From Gammaproteobacteria bacterium (GTDB lineage: Bacteria; Pseudomonadota; Gammaproteobacteria; Diplorickettsiales; Diplorickettsiaceae), in contig JABDAQ010000001.1 in NCBI GenBank assembly GCA_013289115.1, forward strand, positions 33,037-77,366: 44,330 bases of DNA. The letters run 5' to 3'. Position numbers and translations under genes: made by a program. The notes under the pieces were generated by a model. The model worked only from the letters and a program-made list of their open reading frames with translations. It was not told the DNA's origin and ran no database searches. Positions 1 through 9,314 of the stretch are shown in pieces. Each line of letters starts with the position of its first letter. The stretch's first letter is position 1.

Positions 1-208
1 CAGAAGTGAGTTGTTCGATTTGTTTTATTTGCTTCTGAAAAGCAGGGCTGGCTATTTTATTACAACGATCAAAAAATTCCTGTTCCTTATCAGCTACCAA
101 AGCATTTCCATACATAGCGGAGATTCCTCCGCATACCCCTCTAAAATCAGCATCATGCCCAAAGGCACGCGCCGCAACAATGATGAGTTCTTGTGAAAAT
201 AATGGCAT
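1..208 (-). CDS. Unrecognised protein, N-terminal part (cut by window edge)
   Basis: An open frame on the minus strand starts at the ATG at 206-208 and runs to the window edge without a stop (69 codons). An AAGGA-like ribosome binding site lies just upstream of the ATG. The visible protein begins MPLFSQELIIVAARAFGH and contains a Gly/Cys segment, GVCGGISAMYGN, near residue 30. I do not recognise the family. The Cys-Gly-Gly segment followed by small residues is loosely like the nucleophile region of some papain-like effector proteases, but this is only a resemblance. It lies 36 bp downstream of the 197-codon gene on the same strand, so the two may be co-transcribed. Confidence 0.6.
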   Translation of the reverse strand, partial: MPLFSQELIIVAARAFGHDADFRGVCGGISAMYGNALVADKEQEFFDRCNKIASPAFQKQIKQIEQLTS

Positions 209-244
209 AGGGTATCCTTTCCCAATTGAATTGTTAGTAAATTA

Positions 245-838
245 TTAAGTCTTTCTTACTGCTCGTGATCGTTTTTGCAATTTTGATGCTTGATCAGGTA
301 GATCAGTAGGTTGAAGAAATCCAGAACGGTTCATTTTTTCACTCCGATCTTTTATGAACTGAGTCAGTAGATCTTGTAATGTTTGGCAGGCATTCGTTTG
401 TTTGGCAAGACCAAATAGAATTTTAGCAAGGGTATCAGGACGATTACCTGCCTCAGTACCAATACTGTATATTTTACCTTCCCCTGTATGTTTGCCTGCA
501 TAAATATCTTTTAATTGAGTGTTGAAATGTTCTTTTAATAAGGAATCCTTTAATAAGGAGTCGAGTGTGAGTAGAAGCGGCTTTATAGAGTCTTTTTGAG
601 TTTCTAATTTATTTTCAGTTAGGGCCTCCGGCATATTTTTCAAGATTTCAGTAAGTTCGGGTTCGTCCAGAAGCTGGTTTAATTCATTGCGAAAGGGTGT
701 GATGAGTGCCCGAGTGATCTCTAGATCCTCGGAGTCTTTTACTTCCAGATTTCTTGCCAAAGATCGATCGTGCAAGGTAATTTCATAATATGAATATAAA
801 GTGTCCACGATTTTATCTAATAATTCTTTCTGCCCCAT
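245..838 (-). CDS. Unrecognised 197-residue protein
   Basis: The frame is complete, with an ATG at 836-838 preceded by GAGG at a normal distance. The protein looks soluble and largely helical, rich in Leu, Lys, Glu and Asp, and has no signal peptide or membrane segment. It ends in a basic tail (KLQKRSRAVRKT). No catalytic motif or known domain could be recognised. It sits upstream of, and on the same strand as, the partial gene at the window start, in a region with IS relics and ankyrin-like genes. A secreted effector or a lineage-specific protein is possible, but nothing in the sequence proves it. Confidence 0.6.
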   Translation of the reverse strand: MGQKELLDKIVDTLYSYYEITLHDRSLARNLEVKDSEDLEITRALITPFRNELNQLLDEPELTEILKNMPEALTENKLETQKDSIKPLLLTLDSLLKDSLLKEHFNTQLKDIYAGKHTGEGKIYSIGTEAGNRPDTLAKILFGLAKQTNACQTLQDLLTQFIKDRSEKMNRSGFLQPTDLPDQASKLQKRSRAVRKT

Positions 839-1027
839 GATGACGCCTCAATGATTTGTTTTCGGATATTAGATAATAGTAAAAACTTTTATTAAGAAAC
901 ATTAAGGCGCAGTAAAATTAGTTTTCTGAAATCCCAGCATACGACCCATTTGCTCCCATTCTTATGTCTACGATAAGGGGAACCATTAGTTCAGAAAAAG
1001 AAATTAATCAACTAACTTTAGACTATC

Positions 1028-1237
1028 TTAAGTGACCACAATGTATAGACCACTGATTAAATTATTTTTAAGAGGAACAGGGCTCCGAAATAATGTGTTA
1101 TTAGGCCCACTGAAATAAAGATCATCAGGTGTTAGATAACCAAGCGATTGATGAAAAAAGCGTTCGATAATATTATCAAAGTATCGGCTCCTGACGTTAG
1201 TTAATACAAAAAAGCTAGCTGAACCACCAAATTTTAG
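1028..1237 (-). pseudogene. IS3-family transposase, C-terminal relic with internal deletion
   Basis: Minus-strand translation gives 69 residues before a stop, including YFDNIIERF joined directly to FHQSLGYLTPDDLYF. In IS3-family OrfB (DDE, rve fold) the xDNIxxERFWRSLKYE segment is normally some 40 residues before the YNxxRPHQSLGxxTPxxxY segment, so the intervening stretch has been lost. There is no start or N-terminal part. This is the only structure seen in the 415-bp stretch between the genes at 838 and 1254; the rest (839-1027) shows no convincing frame or inverted repeat. Confidence 0.7.
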
Positions 1238-1253
1238 TTGTTATTTTAATCTG

Positions 1254-1824
1254 ATGCAAAAAATTGATCCACAGTTTCAGAGTAGGTTCCAGCAATGTTG
1301 GAACAATTATAAAAATTGGTTTGAAAAACATTATGTGCCTAGATATTTGCCTGATTTTGGTAATTACATACCTAAATCTAGCCAAGAAGGACATTTAAGA
1401 GAAGATCTTTCCTATGAAAACTTAAATATTAATCTCAATAACATTGAGTTAGAATCAATGATGGAAAGATTGCAATCAAGTGTATTTACGGCTACGCCCA
1501 GTTCGGAAAATAGAGAAGCCCCTACGCCTAGCCGATCTTTTCGCCGCTAGTTTAAGAGCTCATTATTCCTCATGTCCTGCTGTATTGCCTCATATTGACA
1601 TTAAATCAGTTTGGAATGACGCTTTAGATTTTGGAAATCTTAGGGTGTGTTGACAATTCATAAGGATAATCACAAATAGCTACAAGCTAAAGCGAGCATA
1701 GATTTATAATTTTGTTTTAATTTATCGTATGCTTTCTTCTCTAGGACAAGATGCTTCTATCATCTACCAAGTTTTTGACATTCAACCAGGGCTTACTCTT
1801 CTTCCTATATCACCAACTACGTAG
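1254..1824 (+). pseudogene. Unrecognised gene, frameshifted and split by an IS5-type relic
   Basis: A 98-codon frame (1254-1550) begins MQKIDPQFQSRF and ends in an abrupt Pro/Ser/Arg tail. In the +1 frame the coding look continues across its stop: from about 1528 the reading is LADLFAASLRAHYSSC and onwards to LDFGN, where the IS5-type end begins at 1643. After the relic the same frame resumes at 1741 (LGQDASIIYQVFDIQPG) and stops at 1822-1824. The simplest reading is one gene with a frameshift near 1510-1528 plus an insertion. The family is not recognised. The alternative is that the first 98 codons are a complete small gene and the rest is chance. Confidence 0.45.
1643..1741 (-). mobile_element. 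IS5-family insertion sequence, 3' end relic
   Basis: Read on the minus strand, 1670-1738 encodes KKAYDKLKQNYKSMLALACS plus YL and a stop. This matches the typical C-terminus of IS5-group transposases (RYDKLxxNYxAMVxLAxxxIWL). Beyond the stop lies GGGTGTGTTGACAATTCA (1643-1660, plus strand), which looks like the terminal inverted repeat of such elements. No other part of the transposase and no second inverted repeat is present, so only about 100 bp of one end survives. It sits inside the broken gene at 1254-1824. Confidence 0.7.
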
Positions 1825-1838
1825 TGCGTTTACAGAAG

Positions 1839-3566
1839 TCAGGAATAAACGAGTTTAAATTGTTTACCACAGAAAGCTATGGCGATCATTAAAATAGATT
1901 GATTCCCGTATTGTTTTGCTTCTTGGTAATAAATTTTATTTTCAATCTGCGCTAATGCCTCATGCGCTGTTTTTTCTAACAGATCATTGACTTCGGAGGA
2001 TGAGTGCGTTTTATTCGGTCGTACGCGTTTGAACTCCATTAACAGGGTAGGTTTGCTTGAATCCTTCGATAAAATTAAATAATCATACCGTCCTTGTCCG
2101 CTTTCTCGATTCGATCTCAAACAATAATTTGGATGAAATTGAGTATGCGCGGTTAAGCCAATCATAAAGCCATGATAAAACGCCTCAGGTTCTTTACTTA
2201 AATCATGCACGCTGATCGTGTTCTCTAATAAAAATTGAAAGGATTCTTCAAAGGCTTCTATATCCCCTTGTAATAATTGATTTAAAAACTCATTGACCTG
2301 AATCCGATTCTGCCCTTCCACTAACCAATCTTTAATCAGTTCTGCATACAAGATCTTAATCTCTCGATTAGGAATCGCTAACTGACATTCCGGCTCAATT
2401 TGCTCTGTATACTCGACTGACACTACCTTGAAATAACCCGCCATCAATAAAAAACTTAAAATGACTGAATCATGCTGGATTAAATTCTGCAGTACAGAAA
2501 AAACTATATTCTCATTAATTAGACAATCAACCGTTTTCCCTTCTAAGAGTCGTTCAAAACTTTCTTTGTGAATTAAACCGGAACGATACAGGCATTCCTT
2601 GACTAATGCATTGTCGCTGGTGTTGAGCCAATAACATTTTAATAATCCTTTCTCTTTCACACAGTTTAATAAAGACCATGGGTTGTAGACGGTATGGTTT
2701 CCAATTTGATAGCCGTTATACCAATCACGTATGTTGGCTGCTTGATCACGTAAACCGGCTTGCTCTAATAAATCCTGGACTTCTTCTTCGGTAAATCCAA
2801 AGTATTGACCGTATTGAGCACGTAGCATCGAATAGACTTCTATATTATTTAATCCCGAAAATAAACTTTCTTTCGATACCCGTAAGATCCCTGTTAACAC
2901 CGCTTTGAAACAATGCGGATTGTCTTTTAACGCTGAACCTAAAAAGGTTCGGAAAAATTTAATGATCGGCTCATAATACCCGTATAAATACCCCGATTGA
3001 ATCGGTGTGTCGTATTCGTCAATCAAAATAATCGGCGCTACTTTGTGATAACGGTGTAGGTACTGACTTAATCCTTTTAACGAATAATTGATCCCGGCAG
3101 AGGAGGCTTTTTCCTCTAATATAGCGTGATAGCGGGTCTTTTCATTCGTTGATAGGATCTCACCCGCAAGCAAATAACGATGTTCTTCATAAAGAAACGC
3201 GATGAGTTGACAAAAATTTTGATAGGTTTCTTCGAAGGTGGAAAACTTAAGATCTTTCAGCGTTAAAAAAATCACCGGGTACTTTCCTTGATGCTGGCGT
3301 ATCGTCTCTGGCGCCTTTTGAATTTTTAATCCTTCGAATAAACGGGCTGTCTCCTGATTGTCTATCTCTTTGGCAAAATAATACCGCAGCATCGACAGAT
3401 TTAAGGTCTTGCCAAAACGACGCGGGCGCGTGATGAGAATAACGTCGGCAGAATCCTCAAGTAGGGCTTGGATAAAAAGACTTTTATCCACAAAGTGATA
3501 GTTCTTTCGGATTAAGAGGCCAAAATCACTTTGGCCAATCGGCATTTTCAAGACAGTAGATAGCAT
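1839..3566 (-). CDS. AAA-ATPase-like / PD-(D/E)XK nuclease family protein
   Basis: This 575-residue protein has the two-domain build of the AAA-ATPase_like plus PD-(D/E)XK family that is amplified in many bacteria with host-associated or mobile-rich genomes. The N-terminus has FVDKSLFI and a Walker A motif, RPRRFGKT (about 47-54). A Walker B motif, IILIDEYDTP, lies near 179-188. The C-terminal nuclease-like core shows GRYDYLIL followed by LLMEFKRV, giving the D...ExK signature. Cellular function is unknown in the family; DNA processing or a defence or addiction role has been suggested only by fold. M8 (3545) is an alternative start; neither has a strong ribosome binding site. It appears intact. 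Confidence 0.85.
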   Translation of the reverse strand: MLSTVLKMPIGQSDFGLLIRKNYHFVDKSLFIQALLEDSADVILITRPRRFGKTLNLSMLRYYFAKEIDNQETARLFEGLKIQKAPETIRQHQGKYPVIFLTLKDLKFSTFEETYQNFCQLIAFLYEEHRYLLAGEILSTNEKTRYHAILEEKASSAGINYSLKGLSQYLHRYHKVAPIILIDEYDTPIQSGYLYGYYEPIIKFFRTFLGSALKDNPHCFKAVLTGILRVSKESLFSGLNNIEVYSMLRAQYGQYFGFTEEEVQDLLEQAGLRDQAANIRDWYNGYQIGNHTVYNPWSLLNCVKEKGLLKCYWLNTSDNALVKECLYRSGLIHKESFERLLEGKTVDCLINENIVFSVLQNLIQHDSVILSFLLMAGYFKVVSVEYTEQIEPECQLAIPNREIKILYAELIKDWLVEGQNRIQVNEFLNQLLQGDIEAFEESFQFLLENTISVHDLSKEPEAFYHGFMIGLTAHTQFHPNYCLRSNRESGQGRYDYLILSKDSSKPTLLMEFKRVRPNKTHSSSEVNDLLEKTAHEALAQIENKIYYQEAKQYGNQSILMIAIAFCGKQFKLVYS

Positions 3567-3655
3567 AATTGCAATGTTTTAATTTAAAGCTTTATAGTAT
3601 GCCTTATTTTGTTCGATTCACCTAAACGATTCTGAAGTATCAATCTAATCATTAC

Positions 3656-5446
3656 TTAAAAGTTCCCTCTCCAATTCCAAGCTTGGGTGGTAGAAGTAGG
3701 CGCGTTTTCTCTAGAAGTAGACATGTTTTTTCTAGCAAAAAAATTATTTGGTTGCGATGCGTGAGAGTACAGTTGAGTACGGTTAGGTTTAACACAGTTT
3801 AGCTTTACAATTTCTGCTTTCCATTCTTCGGGCACGTTCCTAAGAGCGTTTCCATTTTTGTTTTTACCAATACGCAGATCAGCGTTAAATTCTTTTATTA
3901 GCAATATGACAAGTTTTAAATCTTCCGGTTGATTTTTTTTATATATTGTTTGAACATACTTTGCATTTTTACAAATTGTATTTACTAAAGTAAATCTGTT
4001 TCCGTTCATATGATTAAGAAATGCTTCTAATAACTGCTTGCATTCCATTTTTTTGTATTTATCCGCACATGTATCAAATTCATTTTTTAAAAAATTAAAT
4101 GTTGATATTACTGTATCTCTAGATTCAAAAAATCGTGCTGTCATCAATATAGATTCTGAAGGCGAATAATATTTTTCATTTTTAAATTTTATGAAATTTA
4201 AAAACCCCATCGGATTATTGTTATAAACACTTTGCGCTGTTTTCATCAAGATTTCTATTATTTCACGTTTTGATTTTTTTATTTGATCAGTCTGATGATC
4301 TCTATAATTTAGGTCGAGGCAGGTTTGCTGCAAAACTGAATATCCTCTGTCACAACGCGCTGCTAAGAAATTTTCAAAGGAACTGGTTTGTTCACCGTTG
4401 TAAAGTTCTTTGACGAGATTTAAAAGTATTTTTACTATTTTAGGTTTTGAAAATCTACAGGCAGTATGAAGTAAGCTAGAGTTCTGTTTGCTTTTAGTTG
4501 TAATAAATTGTATAAACTTAGGATCACGTTTATTATCATTAAAACATTTTTTAACTACGTTCACTATTAGTTGTTCAAGAAATGCGGTGTTCTCCTGTGT
4601 GCATGCCATCCAAAATGATGACTTATCAGTAGCATGGCTAAGATATTTTATCAGCGTGGATTGATCCTCTTTATGTGCATCAAAAACTGCTTCTGTTATA
4701 ACCTGAAAGGTACTCAAATCTCCTGAAAGAATGGCCCGATTTAAAGGACCAAATCCAGGTTTAGGTTCCCAAGTAATAAATTTTTTAAAATTTTCTGTTG
4801 TTTTACCACCGTAGAGGATTTCTACTACTGAAAGTAATGATTTTAAAATCTCAGATTGACCATTGCGACAGGCGCTACTAAGCGCAGTAAAGCCATCTTT
4901 ATCCGCGTGATTCAAATAGCAATATAATTCTTTAATATCCAAATTGGATGATTTCAATTGTAAAAATGGCAATAAATCTTTAAGCGTTTTTATTCCATGA
5001 TTTTTTTCTATCAATCCAAAGGCAGTTACTAATGAAATTAAGAATGATTCAAAATCTTTATGGTTTCCACTTCTTGCTAAAGTGATGAGAACAGTCACTT
5101 CTTCCTGCGGATCAACGCGTAAAATTACTTGATCATTCAATTTACGAATAAATTTTTTATGCCGTATAATATAAGCAACGAGTTTTTCTTGGTACGGTTC
5201 GTCATTTATATGCTCTGTGATATGGTATATGAAATAGATTAAGCTTTGTAAAAAGTCGGTGAATACTTCTTCTGGGCCTGGCCGTTTAGCCATCCAATCT
5301 GTTTGTAGAGCATTTGATACACAATTGAGCAAATTCTTTAAGTAAGGTAGCTCTTCCAAATTAGTAAACGCGTTATACACGGCGCTCATGGCATAATTTA
5401 CTGCTTCATTAAAAATTATGTCACGATCGCGAAAGTTTATAGCCAT
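3656..5446 (-). CDS. Ankyrin-like repeat protein, paralogue C
   Basis: A 596-residue soluble protein with degenerate ankyrin-type repeats, for example DGFTALSSACRNGQSEILKS and later SSLLHTACRFSKPKIVKILL and GYSVLQQTC. It is the third gene of a tandem family; all three share a block reading V(I/V)LRVDPxxxxTxLxxLARxG about 110-130 residues in, and the same repeat order. The ATG at 5444-5446 lies inside the previous gene, whose stop overlaps it by 26 bp, so translation is probably coupled. The C-terminal tail is polar, rich in Asn/Ser/Thr and carries no membrane segment. Ankyrin proteins in intracellular bacteria are often secreted effectors; here that is inference. Confidence 0.75.
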   Translation of the reverse strand: MAINFRDRDIIFNEAVNYAMSAVYNAFTNLEELPYLKNLLNCVSNALQTDWMAKRPGPEEVFTDFLQSLIYFIYHITEHINDEPYQEKLVAYIIRHKKFIRKLNDQVILRVDPQEEVTVLITLARSGNHKDFESFLISLVTAFGLIEKNHGIKTLKDLLPFLQLKSSNLDIKELYCYLNHADKDGFTALSSACRNGQSEILKSLLSVVEILYGGKTTENFKKFITWEPKPGFGPLNRAILSGDLSTFQVITEAVFDAHKEDQSTLIKYLSHATDKSSFWMACTQENTAFLEQLIVNVVKKCFNDNKRDPKFIQFITTKSKQNSSLLHTACRFSKPKIVKILLNLVKELYNGEQTSSFENFLAARCDRGYSVLQQTCLDLNYRDHQTDQIKKSKREIIEILMKTAQSVYNNNPMGFLNFIKFKNEKYYSPSESILMTARFFESRDTVISTFNFLKNEFDTCADKYKKMECKQLLEAFLNHMNGNRFTLVNTICKNAKYVQTIYKKNQPEDLKLVILLIKEFNADLRIGKNKNGNALRNVPEEWKAEIVKLNCVKPNRTQLYSHASQPNNFFARKNMSTSRENAPTSTTQAWNWRGNF

Positions 5447-7205
5447 AAATAAAGTCTGATTCCATCATTTTGTCATTAGATTCGCGAAAAAAATGAAACA
5501 TAGGCTCAGGAGAGGGGTAGCCTCTGCGTATTATTGAGTGCCATGCAGTCGGTGCATTATTCCAGGCGCTATAGTGATCTAAATTTTTAATAGTTGGATC
5601 GCCTCCAAGCTGGATAATTCGTATCACAATGGATCGATAGGATTGTTGATATTGCCTGTCACCTAACGCATTCTTACAAAGTGTATTTAACAAGGTAAAA
5701 TCGTCTGTACTTTTGTAATTGAGAACCTCTCGGATCTCACGTGCACATTTCTTTTTATAATCCGTATCTTCGCATTGCGCTAATTCTTCTTGTATAAAAG
5801 TAAGAATGCTTTCTAATATCTCTGGACGATTTAAAACATTTTTTGTATTAAGCATTGATTGCCATTTTGAATTATTATATTTCATATTACCTTCATCGTC
5901 ATATTGTATAAGTTTTATAAACTCTATAAACCCTAGTAAGTCGTTTTTATAAACCATCATGCTGATTTTCGTTAAGATTGTAATGATTTTATTTTTTTCT
6001 ATTGCAATATCATGTACAGTTAATTCCTTCCTATCTTGTTTAATCGTTATTCCTTCCATGATTTTTCTTACACAAGCAATTTGTAGCGCTGAATAGCCAT
6101 TTTTACAGCGTGCTGAGATAAATTGTTTAAAGCCATCTGTTTGTTGGCCTTTATAAAAGTCGGCAATAAGATTCAATAAAAGATTTACCGTTTCAGGCTT
6201 TACAAATGTGCAAGCGATATGAAGCAAGGTAGAATCAAATTTATTTTTAGTTGTGATGAAGGCGGTGAACTCGCAACTATTTTTTTCATTATTAAAACAC
6301 TTGCTAAGAATATGGATGATCAATTGCTCAATAATTTTTAAATTATTCGCATGTGTGCATGCTGTAACAAGCGCTGATTTGTCAAAAGCAGGACTAAGAA
6401 ATTCTAGTAATGTTTTTCTATCACTCTGATACGCATCGAAAATTGCTGTCAGTATAAGATTCATAACAGCACAATTATCTGAAATAATAGTCAAACTTAA
6501 AGGCCTGAGTTTATAATAATTTTCTTTGGTAATAAGCGTTTTGAACCCTTCTGAACTTTTACTATTGTATAAGGCTTCTGCTAACTGAAGTAATAAATTC
6601 AGAGATTTAGGTTGTCCATTTAAGCAGGCAGTACTGATAGCAGTAAATCCATCCTTATCTTCAAACTCAAGATATTTTTTAAGTGTTTCTATGCTTCGAT
6701 CAAAAGATTGCTCTTTAGACCGCTCTTCTAAAAGGGCTAACAAATTTTCAATCTTTGTTATTTGCTCATTCTTTTTTATAAGTCCTAAAGCAGTCGCTAA
6801 GGAAATTAAACATAAATTAAGATTTTTTATATCACCATTTCTTGCTAATACTATTAAGGTAGTCGCTTTTTGTTCTGGATCGACGTGTAAAATTACCTGA
6901 TTATTTAATGTGTAGAAAAAATAGGGATGTTTGATAATGTGAGAAATAAGATTTACTTGATAATCTCTATCATGTTTTACAACACGATAGGTGTAATAAA
7001 TTAAATTTTGTAAGAATTCACTCAGTATTTTTTTAGAATCTCCTGTGAGTATCTGTGATAGAGAATTGAGTGATTTATCAACTCTATCAAATGATTCTTG
7101 GAGTGATAGCTGTTCGTTCGTGATTGATCGATATATATCAGAGATGTGCCGATAGAGTTTACGATTAAAATTGTGACTGAAACGAAAATTTGTAGACTCA
7201 AACAC
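5421..7205 (-). CDS. Ankyrin-like repeat protein, paralogue B
   Basis: A 594-residue paralogue of the two flanking genes. Ankyrin-like helices include DGFTAISTACLNGQPKSLNL, STLLHIACTFVKPETVNLLL and GYSALQIACV. The shared block VILHVDPEQKATTLIVLARN lies near residue 105. It has no signal peptide or membrane helix. Its stop overlaps the start of paralogue C by 26 bp, and paralogue A ends 55 bp upstream, so the three genes probably form one minus-strand operon in the order A-B-C. The sequences have diverged strongly, which indicates an old duplication under continuing change. Confidence 0.75.
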   Translation of the reverse strand: MFESTNFRFSHNFNRKLYRHISDIYRSITNEQLSLQESFDRVDKSLNSLSQILTGDSKKILSEFLQNLIYYTYRVVKHDRDYQVNLISHIIKHPYFFYTLNNQVILHVDPEQKATTLIVLARNGDIKNLNLCLISLATALGLIKKNEQITKIENLLALLEERSKEQSFDRSIETLKKYLEFEDKDGFTAISTACLNGQPKSLNLLLQLAEALYNSKSSEGFKTLITKENYYKLRPLSLTIISDNCAVMNLILTAIFDAYQSDRKTLLEFLSPAFDKSALVTACTHANNLKIIEQLIIHILSKCFNNEKNSCEFTAFITTKNKFDSTLLHIACTFVKPETVNLLLNLIADFYKGQQTDGFKQFISARCKNGYSALQIACVRKIMEGITIKQDRKELTVHDIAIEKNKIITILTKISMMVYKNDLLGFIEFIKLIQYDDEGNMKYNNSKWQSMLNTKNVLNRPEILESILTFIQEELAQCEDTDYKKKCAREIREVLNYKSTDDFTLLNTLCKNALGDRQYQQSYRSIVIRIIQLGGDPTIKNLDHYSAWNNAPTAWHSIIRRGYPSPEPMFHFFRESNDKMMESDFIYGYKLSRS

Positions 7206-7260
7206 TTAAATACAACCTCCAGATAAATCTAATTTAAGACACGCTGATATTTAAAATTAT

Positions 7261-9168
7261 TTAGTGTGGTCTTGTAATTGCAGCATAAGTTTTAACAGCC
7301 TGCTGTTGTTGCGGAACAGGTTCAGGTTGCAGATTCGAAACAGGTTTTTGTGCAGCAATAGACGCATAACTTTTTCTTTCTACCGTTCGAGTAATTTTAT
7401 GCATTGATTTAGAAAAAAAATTAGTGTTAGGAATCGGAGAAACATAATTTGGATCCATTATTTTTTTAAACGTCTCAGGGGCATTATTCCAAGCGCTATA
7501 GCCATAGTTATTCTGAATGTCTTTACCAGCACCGCATTGCAGTAATGTAATAATAAGTCCTTGATCTACTAAATTGTCTGAGTGATATATTTTATTTGGA
7601 TTTTCATAGGACGCATTCTTACAAATTGAATTGAGTAAAGTACAACCTTTACGATCTTTCGAATTAAGCATTGCCTCAAAATCTTTTTTGCATTTTTTAT
7701 AGTCATCATTTTCGCGTTTAGATAATTCTTTTAAGTAATAATCACAAATACTTAAAAGTATTTTTTTATTTTTAAAGAGTATTACGTTATTAAATAGCGA
7801 TTGAGAAAATAGACGCTGTTTTCCATCAATTACTTCATAAAATTTCATGAAATTTATGAAGCCTTGCAAGTCATTTTCATACGCTTCTTGCGTTGCCGTT
7901 ATTAAAATATTAAGTGTTTTATCTTTTGCTGCGGCTTTCGCTATAGCTGCTACAGCATTTTTAGCTTCTTTGGCATCTTTTGCACAGACCGTTTGTAAAT
8001 ATGAATAGCCATCATTGCTACGCATCGCTAGAAAATTTTTAAACCCATCCGTTTTTTTACCCGAATAAGCAGCTTCAACAAAGCTTAATAGCAAGCTCGC
8101 TATCTTATAGTTAGAAAACCTACAGGCGGAATCAAATAAAGTAGAACCATATTTATTTTTAGTTTCAAGCGTGATGAATTTTATAAATTCAGGATGATCT
8201 TTTTCACCATTAAAACATTTTTCAAGTAGACCATTTAGCAATAACTCAACAATTTCAGGCATATCTGCGTGTGTGCAGGCTGTCAAAAGTGTTGATTGAT
8301 CTGGGCCGTTCGGTATAAAAAGTTTGATGAGAGATGCATGATCATTCCCATACGCATCAAAAAGCGCTTTTGACATGCATTCAATGCTTTTAATATCTTG
8401 TGAAAGCACTGTTTGATCTAAAGGACTCAATCTATGATTGTTTTTATCAGTGATTATTTTTTGGAACGATTGCGTAGTTTTTCCATCGTAGAGCTTTTCT
8501 GCCACTTTAAGTAATAAAGCGAGCGTGCTCGAGTGTCCGTTTCGACCCGAAGTACTAAAAATGTTAAAACCAGTTACATCCTTATATTCAAAATAGAGTT
8601 TAAATGCTTTCCTTGCTTTATCAGAAGCAGATTGGCCTAAAAATGGCAATAATTCCTCAAAATTTTTAACCGAATCATTTTCGTTTATAAATCCAAAAGC
8701 AGTAGCTAATTTGATTAAACATAATTTAAGATTTTGTGTATCTCCAGTTCTTGCAAGCGTCATTAAAACAGTCACTTCTTGTTCTGGATCAACACGCAAT
8801 ACTACTATTTTGTCCTCCGAGCTTGTGTGGAAAAAATTTTTGTATTTGATAATATGACCAACGCACTTTATTTTATATTCTTCAAAGTCATACCTCTCTC
8901 CATGTCTCATCGTAGGATAATTCGGAGGATAATAATGATGTATAAAATAAATTAAACTTTGTAGAAAATCACTGAATATTTTTTCTCCGAGATCCTGTGA
9001 TAGGAATTTCAGTAATTTATCTAGAGAATTCATTGGCACGTGATTATAAATAGTTTCAAAGAATAGCTCGTGGATATTTTTACTGACCCTTATGTGCGTC
9101 TGAAAATCTGAATTAAATCCCACTGGATTTGTATAATTACGGAAGTTCATACGTGTGGTAATAAGCAT
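7261..9168 (-). CDS. Ankyrin-like repeat protein, paralogue A
   Basis: A 635-residue member of the tandem family and probably the first gene of the operon. It shares the VVLRVDPEQEVTVLMTLART block and repeats such as GFNIFSTSGRNGHSSTLALL, QSTLLTACTHADMPEIVELL and GYSYLQTVCA. It differs from its sisters in a longer C-terminal tail with two similar short motifs, SYASIAA and TYAAITR, separated by a Pro/Gln-rich linker (PEPVPQQQQ). Such a disordered tail could be a secretion signal or a binding tail, but that is inference. The upstream 146 bp before the rubredoxin gene should contain its promoter; none stands out. Confidence 0.75.
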   Translation of the reverse strand: MLITTRMNFRNYTNPVGFNSDFQTHIRVSKNIHELFFETIYNHVPMNSLDKLLKFLSQDLGEKIFSDFLQSLIYFIHHYYPPNYPTMRHGERYDFEEYKIKCVGHIIKYKNFFHTSSEDKIVVLRVDPEQEVTVLMTLARTGDTQNLKLCLIKLATAFGFINENDSVKNFEELLPFLGQSASDKARKAFKLYFEYKDVTGFNIFSTSGRNGHSSTLALLLKVAEKLYDGKTTQSFQKIITDKNNHRLSPLDQTVLSQDIKSIECMSKALFDAYGNDHASLIKLFIPNGPDQSTLLTACTHADMPEIVELLLNGLLEKCFNGEKDHPEFIKFITLETKNKYGSTLFDSACRFSNYKIASLLLSFVEAAYSGKKTDGFKNFLAMRSNDGYSYLQTVCAKDAKEAKNAVAAIAKAAAKDKTLNILITATQEAYENDLQGFINFMKFYEVIDGKQRLFSQSLFNNVILFKNKKILLSICDYYLKELSKRENDDYKKCKKDFEAMLNSKDRKGCTLLNSICKNASYENPNKIYHSDNLVDQGLIITLLQCGAGKDIQNNYGYSAWNNAPETFKKIMDPNYVSPIPNTNFFSKSMHKITRTVERKSYASIAAQKPVSNLQPEPVPQQQQAVKTYAAITRPH

Positions 9169-9314
9169 TTTATGACAGCCTATGGTAAGAAATATAAATA
9201 ATAACGCATCTGCAATAAGACATACTTGTACTTATTTGCTATTTAGTTCCTTGACATTTTAAGACAATCTGTGTAAGTCGTAACATAAATTTATCGTTAG
9301 GAGAATTCAACCGT

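Noticed and set aside
11-196. Plus-strand 61-codon open frame at the window start
   Set aside because: The minus strand here has a longer frame with a ribosome binding site and a more protein-like composition.
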